DNA of 45,119 bases from Muribaculaceae bacterium (lineage in GTDB: Bacteria > Bacteroidota > Bacteroidia > Bacteroidales > Muribaculaceae). Shown here piece by piece: positions 17,801 through 25,286 of the stretch. Where the stretch lies: assembly GCA_022509205.1 (NCBI GenBank), contig JAFLTR010000015.1, forward strand, positions 1 to 45,119, read 5' to 3'. Under the pieces are notes generated by a model that was not told where the DNA came from, ran no database searches, and worked only from the letters and a program-made list of their open reading frames with translations. Within the stretch, counting starts at the first letter, position 1; every line of letters starts with the position of its first letter. A program made the position numbers and the translations under genes.

Positions 17801-18466
17801 TGATAAAATTCTACCTGCATTGTCGGAAACCGTTGCAGAGACCATTATCGGAAGGGACACACCAACCTTCCTCATCAGGTCTTCAGCTGCTCCGAGGCCT
17901 GCCTTTAAGTTCAAGGTGTCAAAAAAAGTCTCGAATATTAGCAGATCGGCTCCCCCTTCAATCAACCCTCTGATTTGAGTCTCGTATGTGCTGTAAAGTT
18001 CATCGTAGGAAACGTTCCTTTTAATAGGATCCGTTATATCAGGACTCATGGAAGCAGATCTGTTGGTCGGGCCTATCGATCCGGCCGTGAAATGGATTCC
18101 CACTCCATTTTTTTCTTCAAAAGCCTTTATCGCTTCCTTAACGAGTTTTACACCCTCCCGATTTAATCTTTCCACCAGTCCCTCTTTACACTCCAAACCG
18201 TAATCCTTCAATGAAAAGCGATTGGAATTAAAGGTATTGGTAGTAATTATATTAGCTCCAGCTTCCAGATATTGTAAATGAATATCCCTTATCGCGGATG
18301 GGCTTGTAAGATTTAATATATCATTAAAACCGGACAACGGTAACGAATGACCTATAAATTCTCTTCCACGGAAATCCGATTCCTTTAATCCAAGTCTTTG
18401 TATCATGGTGCCCATAGCACCATCAAGCACTAATATTCTCTCTCTCAGAGTTCTTTTGAAATCCAT
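14846..18466 (-). CDS. metH: Cobalamin-dependent methionine synthase
   Basis: The protein has 1206 residues and is full length with all four modules. The homocysteine-binding barrel (1-325) has zinc ligands Cys246 (GLNCGFG) and Cys309-Cys310 (GGCCGTT). The pterin-binding domain (about 350-620) contains VSGGISNLSFAFRG. The cap and B12 domain (about 650-890) has the lower axial ligand His757 in GDVHDIG. The activation domain (about 900-1206) contains RPAWGYPMMPDQ and ends with the PPASISGIYISNPKAKYFMVGDIG block. It moves methyl from methyl-tetrahydrofolate to homocysteine through B12. The gene starts 15 bases after a PD40-like gene and no cobalamin riboswitch is visible upstream. Confidence 0.98.
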   Translation of the reverse strand: MDFKRTLRERILVLDGAMGTMIQRLGLKESDFRGREFIGHSLPLSGFNDILNLTSPSAIRDIHLQYLEAGANIITTNTFNSNRFSLKDYGLECKEGLVERLNREGVKLVKEAIKAFEEKNGVGIHFTAGSIGPTNRSASMSPDITDPIKRNVSYDELYSTYETQIRGLIEGGADLLIFETFFDTLNLKAGLGAAEDLMRKVGVSLPIMVSATVSDNAGRILSGQTLQAFIASVSHFDNLAVIGLNCGFGPDKMKGFIRDINKINTHFTSCHPNAGLPDETGCYNVSPAEFVDSILKILKEGQLNIVGGCCGTTPEHIRVLAKAVSEFGRPHLPISDLTGLHLSGLDELTVRNQFIKVGERCNVAGSAKFLRLIKEGAFEEAAEIAKIQVRKGANLIDINMDDAMLESKEAMVKFIRYILAEPEVARVPFMIDSSKWEVIEAALKEIQGKGIVNSLSLKEGEEKFIKRACKVRSLGFALVVMAFDENGQADTFERKIEVSRRAYKLLTEKCGYHPEDIIFDVNVMTIGTGMKEHARYAIDFIEAGDWIKRNLPGARVSGGISNLSFAFRGKNKLREYIHVIFLHHAREKGMDMAIINPSQTTKYEDIPITTRNTIEDLIFDRDPDALDRLILIANNEDKGKQVNIKLKDEDTDLPIEEVLKLDLMKGELLRLEEHLKRALEVIKDPVKIIEGSLMEGMKRVGDLFGEGKMFLPQVVKTARTMKKAVDILTPVIEIARKDSSRKRKGKILVATVKGDVHDIGKNIVSTVLTCNNYEIIDLGIMVPAERIVEVALKESPDFICLSGLISPSLAEMIETVRQLSNAGIEVPVMVGGAATSLLHTALKIAPEYKGLVLHMSDASQNPIAASRLSSQDDRNKFIKEIEERYNELREERAFGEEKGQIIPYSEVVQKIKYERRNHLVTPMLDIAIGKPEIINLPLKELIPLINWKMFFYAWKLHDNFLQSFPYNCNKESIEKWYDSLEGSEKNKAKEVLDLYLEAEKILDTFLKEGNYDGKGVVVFEPCSGDEKNLYVRDEVYPMLRQQRVGTEFLSVSDYVGKDGNIGFFAVTAGHNIQKMAERTDKEGNSYRSLLLQTLADRLAEASAEWLQKYVNGNIRPVSIRPAWGYPMMPDQLMILKTQSILPYKDLGISLTENGAMYPPASISGIYISNPKAKYFMVGDIGEDQLKDYAERRGMDPVRLKSVLRWK

Positions 18467-18481
18467 CTCCCAATACTTTTT

Positions 18482-19435
18482 TTATTTAAGGCTTTCAAGA
18501 ATCTTTTTATAAGCCTCTTCTCGTTCCGGATCCCATGTAGCTTTATAATTAGAAATTTTAGCAAAATCTATTAAATTTTCTGTATCGGAGGGATAATTTT
18601 TTCTAATTTCCTCTAACAAATAGACATAAACAGTAATGTCTCCTCCGGGGCTGTTACGGTCTGTAGCCCACCATCCTATACCTCTCTCGTCATCCACAAC
18701 CATCATCAGATCGTCATACGGGGAATTAAACGGCATCCCCAAATTCAGTGGTTGGAGAGATTCACCTGTAATCGGTTCCTTTTGAGCTACAAATAAGTCA
18801 AATCCTCCCATCGATTCCTTCCCATTATTGGCAAAATAGAGGGTCTGGCCATCACCACTTAGAAAAGGGAATGCATAATCACCATCCTTTTCGAAATCTC
18901 CTTCTAAAATATCGACTGGTTCCCAGGTGTTGTCAAGAAGTTTCCTGTTCCCTGTTAACATTAAATCACCCTCTTCGTTCGGTTGAGTGGTAATGAAATA
19001 ATCGCCCTCTTCACTTAAAAAGCTCACTTCATTAGAATTGAATATATTCTCCAACTTGAAATCTTTTGGAAGCCCGGCTTTGCCGGCAGAAGTACTCAAA
19101 TTAAATGCCTTATAGAAAGATGCCCTTGGCATAGAAATGGAGTCAATTACCACAATTTGCTGCACTCTACCGAATGCGTTGGTGGCAATATTCAGTTGTT
19201 TTTTCCATTCCTCAAACTCTACGGAAACGGGTTTCTTAGATTTCGACTGCATGTTTTCATATTCTTCAAAAAAATCTTCAGCCTCATCAAAATCATAATC
19301 CAGAAAGGCTTCCCTCCCGTTTTTCAATATTTCAGCCGAATCAGCTTTCTTGGCTTTTGCCTTGGCTGCATAGGCTGTATGGCCAACTGATATTACAGAT
19401 ATGGCTGTTAAAAAAAGGTATATAAACCGTCTCAA
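18482..19435 (-). CDS. Secreted PD40 (WD40-like beta-propeller) repeat protein
   Basis: The protein has 317 residues. The start is TTG at 19433-19435; it gives a good signal peptide (MRRFIYLFLTAISVISVGHTAYA) about 20 bases below a -7 box, and no in-frame ATG fits. A short helical, acidic region follows (about 33-75, DFDEAEDFFEEYEN). After that come propeller-like blades, best seen in FPFLSGDGQTLYFANNGKESMGGFDLFVAQ (194-223) and a second D-ERGIGWWATDRNSPGGDITVYVY blade. Such modules occur in OmpA-linked and type IX secretion-linked proteins of Bacteroidetes, but the OmpA domain is absent here. It probably acts in the periplasm; function unknown. It leads the transcript into metH. Confidence 0.8.
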   Translation of the reverse strand: MRRFIYLFLTAISVISVGHTAYAAKAKAKKADSAEILKNGREAFLDYDFDEAEDFFEEYENMQSKSKKPVSVEFEEWKKQLNIATNAFGRVQQIVVIDSISMPRASFYKAFNLSTSAGKAGLPKDFKLENIFNSNEVSFLSEEGDYFITTQPNEEGDLMLTGNRKLLDNTWEPVDILEGDFEKDGDYAFPFLSGDGQTLYFANNGKESMGGFDLFVAQKEPITGESLQPLNLGMPFNSPYDDLMMVVDDERGIGWWATDRNSPGGDITVYVYLLEEIRKNYPSDTENLIDFAKISNYKATWDPEREEAYKKILESLK

Positions 19436-19455
19436 AATACTCTATATTTAAATTA

Positions 19456-19489
19456 TTTGAGGCAAATATAAAAAATTTTTTTAACTTTG
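19456..19489 (+). promoter_or_regulatory. Bacteroidetes-type promoter of etfB-etfA-acyl-CoA dehydrogenase
   Basis: A -33 TTTG at 19456-19459 and a -7 TAACTTTG at 19482-19489 are separated by 22 bases. etfB starts 76 bases after the -7 box. Confidence 0.7.
19463..19470 (-). promoter_or_regulatory. Candidate -7 box (TATATTTG) for the PD40-metH-rlmH transcript
   Basis: On the minus strand the sequence reads TATATTTG, a match to TAnnTTTG, about 28 bases above the TTG start. No clear -33 was found. It lies between the -33 and -7 boxes of the opposing etfB promoter. Confidence 0.5.
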
Positions 19490-19565
19490 CACATATTGTG
19501 CCCAAAAGGGTCTGCCGGAAACCACGGCTATTCAAGAAAAAATACTATAAACAATCATACAAACT

Positions 19566-20435
19566 ATGAGCTTAAATATCATTGTACTCGCAAAACAGGT
19601 ACCCGACACCCGTAATGTGGGCAAAGATGCTATGAAGGCGGATGGCACGGTTAATCGTGCGGCCCTTCCAGCCATCTTCAATCCGGAAGACCTGAATGCG
19701 CTTGAGCAGGCGCTTAAGCTTAAAGACGAACACCCCGGTAGCAAAGTCACAGTTTTGACTATGGGTCCGGCTCGTGCCGCCGAAATTATCAGAGAAGGTA
19801 TGTTCCGTGGAGCTGACGGTGGAGTCGTTCTCTCTGACCGTGCTTTTGCAGGAAGTGACACATTAGCCACTTCTTATGCCCTTAGCGCCGCTATCAAAAA
19901 AATGGGAGATTTCGATATTATTATCGGTGGTCGTCAGGCCATTGACGGGGACACCGCCCAAGTAGGTCCTCAAGTGGCTGAAAAACTTGGTATACCGCAA
20001 ATCACATACGCCGAAGAAATTCTGAATGTCGATGGGAAAGAGATAACTGTGAAACGTCGGATTGAATCTGGAGTAGAAACAGTAAAGTCTAAACTTCCCT
20101 TGGTGGTTACTGTGAATGGGTCTGCTGCTGAATGTCGTCCCAGAAACGCTAAGGCTGTACAAAAATTCAAATATGCAGCCGTGCCTTCAGAAGTGGCCGG
20201 AGATGAAAAGAAAAAAGAGTTTATTGAAAAGAGACCTTATCTCGAAATCGGTGAATGGTCTGCAGCTGATGTTAATGCTGATTTGGCTCAATGCGGTCTA
20301 ACCGGCTCCCCTACAAAAGTTAAGGCAATTCAGAACGTGGTCTTCACTGCAAAAGAAGCACGGAAGATTGAAAATACTGACGCTGATTTAGAAAATCTTA
20401 TCATTGACCTTATCGCAAACCATACGATTGGTTGA
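19566..20435 (+). CDS. etfB: Electron transfer flavoprotein, beta subunit
   Basis: The protein has 289 residues. Family marks are IIVLAKQVPDTRNV at the N-terminus, NPEDLNALEQAL (about 39-50), VTVLTMGPARAAEIIREGMFRGAD and the nucleotide-binding DGDTAQVGPQVAEKLGIPQ (about 126-144). With EtfA it carries electrons from acyl-CoA dehydrogenase to a membrane acceptor, or bifurcates them. It is the first gene of a tight three-gene operon. Confidence 0.96.
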   Translation: MSLNIIVLAKQVPDTRNVGKDAMKADGTVNRAALPAIFNPEDLNALEQALKLKDEHPGSKVTVLTMGPARAAEIIREGMFRGADGGVVLSDRAFAGSDTLATSYALSAAIKKMGDFDIIIGGRQAIDGDTAQVGPQVAEKLGIPQITYAEEILNVDGKEITVKRRIESGVETVKSKLPLVVTVNGSAAECRPRNAKAVQKFKYAAVPSEVAGDEKKKEFIEKRPYLEIGEWSAADVNADLAQCGLTGSPTKVKAIQNVVFTAKEARKIENTDADLENLIIDLIANHTIG

Positions 20436-20463
20436 TTCCATAAATCATTAAAACTAAGAAAAA

Positions 20464-21492
20464 ATGGCAGATAAAAACAACCTGATTGTATACTGCGAAT
20501 ATGAAGACGGTAAAATCTCCGATGTCAGTCTCGAACTCCTGACTAAAGGACGTCAACTGGCCGACAAACTTGGAATTAAACTTGAAGCCGTGGTTGCAGG
20601 TGATAACCTTAAGGAAATTGAAAAACAGATTTTACCTTATGGTGTTGACACTGTATATAAATTTGAAGACAAACGTCTTTATCCCTACACTTCCCTGCCT
20701 CATTCTTCTATCCTTATAAATCTATTTAAGGAGATTGAGCCAAGAATTGCTTTCATGGGAGCAACATCAATAGGACGAGATCTCGGTCCTCGTGTTTCTT
20801 CGGCTCTCCATAGTGGACTGACTGCAGACTGCACATCTCTTGAAATCGGAGATTACACTGATGTAAAGACAGGAAAGGAATATAAGGATCTTCTTTATCA
20901 GATTCGTCCCGCTTTCGGAGGAAACATTGTGGCAACAATCGTTAATCCTGATTGTCGTCCTCAAATGGCCACAGTGCGTGAAGGCGTCATGAAGAAAGAA
21001 GAGAAAGATTCCAATTATGTGGGAGACGTGAAAGATATGGACGTCAACAAATACACAAAGCCGGAAGATTTCGTTGTTGAGATTATCGACCGTCATGTTG
21101 AAAAATCAAAGATTAACTTGAAAGGTAGCCCTATAGTAGTTGCAGGTGGCTACGGAGTAGGGAGTAAAGAAAACTTCGATATCCTACAGCAATTGGCAGA
21201 CACTCTCGGAGCTGAAGTAGGTGCAAGCCGAGCAGCTGTAGATGCAGGATGGGTAGAACACGACCGTCAGATCGGTCAGACCGGTGTCACAGTCCGTCCT
21301 AAGTTATACATTGCTTGTGGCATCTCGGGCCAGATCCAGCATATAGCAGGTATGCAGGACTCTGCTCTCATTATCTCAATTAATTCCGATCCTGACGCTC
21401 CTATTAACAAAATAGCCGACTACGTCATAACCGGAAAATTTGAGGATGTGGTTCCCAAATTAATTAAGTATTACAAAAAGAACTCTAAGTAA
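20464..21492 (+). CDS. etfA: Electron transfer flavoprotein, alpha subunit (FAD-binding)
   Basis: The protein has 342 residues. The C-terminal FAD domain carries all signature blocks: GGYGVGSKENF (228-238), GASRAAVDAGW (253-263), QIGQTGVTVRPKLYIACGISGQIQH (269-293) and INSDPDAPI (306-314). The N-terminal half forms the ETF fold with EtfB. Its stop overlaps the ATG of the acyl-CoA dehydrogenase (TAATG), so translation is probably coupled. Confidence 0.97.
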   Translation: MADKNNLIVYCEYEDGKISDVSLELLTKGRQLADKLGIKLEAVVAGDNLKEIEKQILPYGVDTVYKFEDKRLYPYTSLPHSSILINLFKEIEPRIAFMGATSIGRDLGPRVSSALHSGLTADCTSLEIGDYTDVKTGKEYKDLLYQIRPAFGGNIVATIVNPDCRPQMATVREGVMKKEEKDSNYVGDVKDMDVNKYTKPEDFVVEIIDRHVEKSKINLKGSPIVVAGGYGVGSKENFDILQQLADTLGAEVGASRAAVDAGWVEHDRQIGQTGVTVRPKLYIACGISGQIQHIAGMQDSALIISINSDPDAPINKIADYVITGKFEDVVPKLIKYYKKNSK

Positions 21493-23225
21493 TGGCTAAT
21501 TTTTATACTGACAACGATAATCTCAAACACTATCTTAGCCATCCGATGATGGAGAAAATAGTGGAACTGAAAGAGAGAAATTTTGCCGACGCAGATAAAT
21601 ATGACTATGCTCCGCAAGATTTTGCTGATGCGATGGATAGCTACGACAAAGTGCTCGAAATCGTGGGTGATATATGTGGTAATGTCATAGCTGAGAATGC
21701 AGAAGAAATAGACCATGATGGGCCTTCTGTAAAAAATGGACGGGTGGTATATGCACCCGGCACCGAACGGAATCTCGATGCTTGTAGGAAGGCAGGTCTA
21801 ATGGGCATGTCAATGCCGCGCCGAATAGGAGGTCTTAATTTCCCGATCACTCCTTATATAATGGCTGCCGACATGGTAAGTCGTGCTGATGCTGCTTTTG
21901 AAAACATCTGGGGACTCCAGGATTGTGCCGAAACAATCTATGAATTCGCAAACGAAGAACAGAAACAGAAATATATACCGAGGGTCTGCGAAGGAGAAAC
22001 AATGTCGATGGATCTTACTGAGCCGGATGCAGGTTCCGACCTTCAGTCTGTGATGCTTAAAGCCACTAAAAAGGAAGATGGGACTTATGTACTCAACGGT
22101 GTGAAGCGTTTCATCACTAATGGTGATAGTGATATTCATCTTGTATTGGCTCGATCGGAAGAAGGCTCGAAAGATGGACGTGGCCTCTCAATGTTTATCT
22201 ACGATAAGAGAAATGGCGGTGTAAACGTGCGTCGTATTGAGAATAAGATGGGTATCAAAGGAAGTCCTACATGTGAACTTGTCTATAAGGATGCTCCTGC
22301 AGAACTTGTAGGAAGCACACGACTCGGTCTGATTAAGTATGTAATGGCTTTGATGAACGGGGCACGTCTTGGTATCGCAGCTCAATCAGTAGGTATCAGT
22401 GAAGCTGCCTACCGTGAAGCCCTCTCTTATGCTAAAGACCGTAAACAATTCGGGAAAGCTATCATAGAATTCCCCGCTGTGGCCGAGATCCTTTCTACTA
22501 TGAAGGCTAAACTTGATGCTTCGCGTGCGCTTCTATATGCATGCTCACGTTTCGTAGATATGTATAAGATCTATGATGATATCGCAAAAGAGCGTTCTCT
22601 CACCCCTGAAGAGAAACAGGAACAGAAATATTATAGCAAACTAGCTGATGCGTTCACTCCCCTTGCTAAAGGAATGACATCCGAATTCTGCAACCAGAAC
22701 ACCTATGATGCTATCCAGATTCATGGTGGTTCCGGCTTTATGAAGGATTATACCTGCGAGCGTCTGTATCGTGATGCTCGTATCACTTCAATTTACGAAG
22801 GTACAACTCAGCTTCAAGTGGTGGCAGCCATTCGTCACGTCTCAACCGGAACTTATCTAAATAAAATGAAGGAGTTTGAGGCTGAACAGGTGCACCCGGA
22901 AGATGAAGCTATCAAAAATACACTCGTGTTTATGACCCAACAATATGCCGATGCAGTACAAGCTGTTTTCGGGATCGACGATCAGGCGTTCCATGATTTT
23001 ATGGCTCGTCGGCTTGTGGAAATGGCAGGTCACATCATAATGGGTTATTTGCTACTTGAAGATGTACAAAGAAATGAAACGTTCAGAAAATCTTTGGAAG
23101 TCTACGTTAAATACGGACAGGCTCAAGTAGCTCAACACGCTTCATTTATCGGCAATTTCCGTCCTGAGCAGATTGAAGATTATCTCTACAAAGAACAACC
23201 GGAAGTTACACCTTCAGAATCATAA
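21492..23225 (+). CDS. Acyl-CoA dehydrogenase, long form with C-terminal extension
   Basis: The protein has 577 residues against about 380 for the short forms. The N-terminal helical domain runs to about 155, the beta domain carries MSMDLTEPDAGSDLQSVMLKA (about 171-191), and the helical domain carries the catalytic base Glu436 in SIYEGTTQLQ plus IHGGSGFMKDYTCERLYRDARI. About 130 more helical residues follow (440-577). The enzyme oxidises the alpha-beta bond of an acyl-CoA, or reduces an enoyl-CoA, using FAD and the ETF encoded by the two genes before it. Substrate chain length cannot be read from the sequence. No other beta-oxidation gene is nearby, so a role in a single reduction or amino-acid catabolism step is as likely as fatty-acid degradation (inference). 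Confidence 0.92.
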   Translation: MANFYTDNDNLKHYLSHPMMEKIVELKERNFADADKYDYAPQDFADAMDSYDKVLEIVGDICGNVIAENAEEIDHDGPSVKNGRVVYAPGTERNLDACRKAGLMGMSMPRRIGGLNFPITPYIMAADMVSRADAAFENIWGLQDCAETIYEFANEEQKQKYIPRVCEGETMSMDLTEPDAGSDLQSVMLKATKKEDGTYVLNGVKRFITNGDSDIHLVLARSEEGSKDGRGLSMFIYDKRNGGVNVRRIENKMGIKGSPTCELVYKDAPAELVGSTRLGLIKYVMALMNGARLGIAAQSVGISEAAYREALSYAKDRKQFGKAIIEFPAVAEILSTMKAKLDASRALLYACSRFVDMYKIYDDIAKERSLTPEEKQEQKYYSKLADAFTPLAKGMTSEFCNQNTYDAIQIHGGSGFMKDYTCERLYRDARITSIYEGTTQLQVVAAIRHVSTGTYLNKMKEFEAEQVHPEDEAIKNTLVFMTQQYADAVQAVFGIDDQAFHDFMARRLVEMAGHIIMGYLLLEDVQRNETFRKSLEVYVKYGQAQVAQHASFIGNFRPEQIEDYLYKEQPEVTPSES

Positions 23226-23258
23226 CGAAGGTCGCTATAATTCATCATTTTATCTCAC

Positions 23259-23292
23259 CCCATGTTTCATGAAGTTGAAACATGGGTTTTTT
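23259..23292 (+). terminator. Rho-independent terminator of the etf operon
   Basis: There is a perfect 11-bp stem CCCATGTTTCA / TGAAACATGGG (23259-23269 and 23276-23286), a six-base loop, then six T. On the minus strand the T-tract is poor, so it serves mainly the plus strand. Confidence 0.9.
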
Positions 23293-23305
23293 CTAAATAA
23301 ATAAG

Positions 23306-25279
23306 TTAGTCACCATAATTGATTCTTCCTCCTCCCAATCTGATAAGATCCGGCAAATCATAGTAACGTAATACTCCGGGGACAACGTTGGAAAGCATGT
23401 CATACTGCATAGGGTTCTCCAGATAACTTCGCCAGCTTCGCAGAGAACGTAGAAGCGTAGTTTGGTCGATACGTGAATCAAGCACCGTCGCATGTGCCGC
23501 CACTGGTCCACAGCTTCCCTCCGTAACGATTCGTATCGGCTTATTCTTCAGCCGTTGATCAGCATCACAGAAATCCAACAAAGTTAACACATCTTCAACG
23601 CGCTGGCCGGGTAGTGGCCGACCGATATGCATTGCAAGGGATGCTGTCCGATATTCTTTATTCCAGTATTTGAGAAGATTGAGAGCTTCCGGATCAGCGG
23701 TCTCACCTATTCCGCGTAGATCCGCCCAAATTAAAATAGTCCCATCTGACACTGCATCGGTTCTATCCGTTTCAGTCAATAATTCAGCTTTACCTCGGTC
23801 AGAAATCCGAATTTCTACAGCAGAATTTTCCGAAACACGGTTCGGGAAGCGAACGATAACGGGCAAAGGAAATTCCCCCTCTCTATTTAACTGATAACGA
23901 TATTCGGAAAATCCCCGAAGATCCCGATTCCCTGTTGCTACAATTTCAAGTGGAGATTTATTAGTTGATAATCGTAACAAGCTGCGGATTCCGGATTGGA
24001 TATCATCAAGCGATTGAGAGCAGAATTCTTTTCGGGCATTTTCCAAAGAGTCCATCTCAGCAAGAGACGCCTGCATGGTGGTCTGAGAGTCAATGAATTC
24101 CATATTCACTTGCCCTGAATTTGTGCATAACATGTCTTTACCACGCCATGAAGAGCCATTCTCGGCAGCCGAAACATCTTCCAATAGCCAACGGCGAAAC
24201 CAATCAATGAGCTTCTGTTGCATATCCGGTGGTGTGGCGTGACCATCTTCTGCGTAATACTGAGCTACTCGCTCAGGATGGCCCAATGTAGTATACGCTT
24301 TATGTAATTCTTCAAAACCCCGGAGTGCACCCCAATGATCTACAAAATCATATTTTCCGTCAAGAATAATGACAGGTCGCGGCGCCATGGCCAAAATCAT
24401 GTCTGCCCCTTCTATCTGTGAAAAACCTTCAAAAGGCATTTGCTGACATCCGTCTGAAGGACCAATTAATTCAAGGGTTCGGAGACGTGAGGAAAAGAAT
24501 AGCCCTATGCAGGCACATTTGATACGGTCGTCCAATGCTACAAGGTAAGAAGCCATAGTCCCACCCCCTGAAAAACCGTAACAACCAATACGTTCCGGAT
24601 CTATATCCTCTCTTGTAAGCAAATAGTCAATTGCACGGCTGTTGTCGTAAAACTGCTGCCCTGCTAAACTATTACCGAGCAACAAGTAAGGAACATTAAG
24701 AAGAGTGTGTTCCGTGGTAGCTCCGCGTGTCATATTATTCCCCTTTTTGTCTATAAGTTGCATACGTTCTCCTTGACCGAGAGGATCCACCACAATAACC
24801 GCAATACCATTTCTTGCCATTAAGGCTGCCTGTGACGAACCATTTCCTTTACCGGCTGCACTATGTCCCGGCATTTCAACACAAGCGGGTATTCTGCCCT
24901 CTACTTTCTCGGGCCTATAAAGATGTGCCGTTACATATCGACCGGGAGCTGCCTTATATATTATTTTCTCCACTACAAAACCGTCTCCCTGAATGGTATC
25001 TATCGTCTCAGATTTCATTGGTAACCGCTCCGGCAATGGCCCGAGCAAGTCCTCCATACGATGGCGAACATCAGCTACATACCGTTCCATTCCATTATAG
25101 GATGAAACAGCTTCCGCAAAAGTCGAATCCCTCACCGTTGTTTGAGAGTGAAGATCCCGCATCATATATTGGTAGAAAGCAAGGGGCTGTCGGAAACGTA
25201 ACGCCTGATAATCTCCTTGTGCAAACATGTGAGTCAGCAGGCTAATGAGGAAAGCCATCGAAAGAGTTATTTTTTTCAT
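23306..25279 (-). CDS. Secreted tandem alpha/beta-hydrolase, acetyl-xylan-esterase-like
   Basis: The protein has 657 residues with a signal peptide (MKKITLSMAFLISLLTHMFAQ). The first hydrolase domain (about 85-370) has the nucleophile Ser237 in GCYGFSGGGTMA, a likely acid Asp311 or Asp314 in ILDGKYDFVDHWG, and His347 in AEDGHATP; DPLGQGE precedes it. The second half (about 430-657) repeats the pattern of these families (ADLRGIGET, GRPLPGQRVEDVLTLLDF, VPGVLRYYDLPDLIRL), but its elbow reads TEGSCGP, so a catalytic Ser is not evident. It probably removes acyl groups from a glycan in the periplasm or at the surface. It lies 7 bases after the GH31 gene, so the two are one unit. The substrate is unknown. 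Confidence 0.82.
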   Translation of the reverse strand: MKKITLSMAFLISLLTHMFAQGDYQALRFRQPLAFYQYMMRDLHSQTTVRDSTFAEAVSSYNGMERYVADVRHRMEDLLGPLPERLPMKSETIDTIQGDGFVVEKIIYKAAPGRYVTAHLYRPEKVEGRIPACVEMPGHSAAGKGNGSSQAALMARNGIAVIVVDPLGQGERMQLIDKKGNNMTRGATTEHTLLNVPYLLLGNSLAGQQFYDNSRAIDYLLTREDIDPERIGCYGFSGGGTMASYLVALDDRIKCACIGLFFSSRLRTLELIGPSDGCQQMPFEGFSQIEGADMILAMAPRPVIILDGKYDFVDHWGALRGFEELHKAYTTLGHPERVAQYYAEDGHATPPDMQQKLIDWFRRWLLEDVSAAENGSSWRGKDMLCTNSGQVNMEFIDSQTTMQASLAEMDSLENARKEFCSQSLDDIQSGIRSLLRLSTNKSPLEIVATGNRDLRGFSEYRYQLNREGEFPLPVIVRFPNRVSENSAVEIRISDRGKAELLTETDRTDAVSDGTILIWADLRGIGETADPEALNLLKYWNKEYRTASLAMHIGRPLPGQRVEDVLTLLDFCDADQRLKNKPIRIVTEGSCGPVAAHATVLDSRIDQTTLLRSLRSWRSYLENPMQYDMLSNVVPGVLRYYDLPDLIRLGGGRINYGD

Positions 25280-25286
25280 TGCTTAG

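Noticed and set aside
18467..19565. Search for a cobalamin riboswitch ahead of metH
   Set aside because: metH follows a coding gene by 15 bases and the operon leader is only about 20-30 bases, too short for a B12 aptamer.
19532..19870. A 112-residue minus-strand frame opposite etfB
   Set aside because: It is the antisense of a well-conserved gene and reads as low-complexity Ser/Ala, as expected from a coding shadow.
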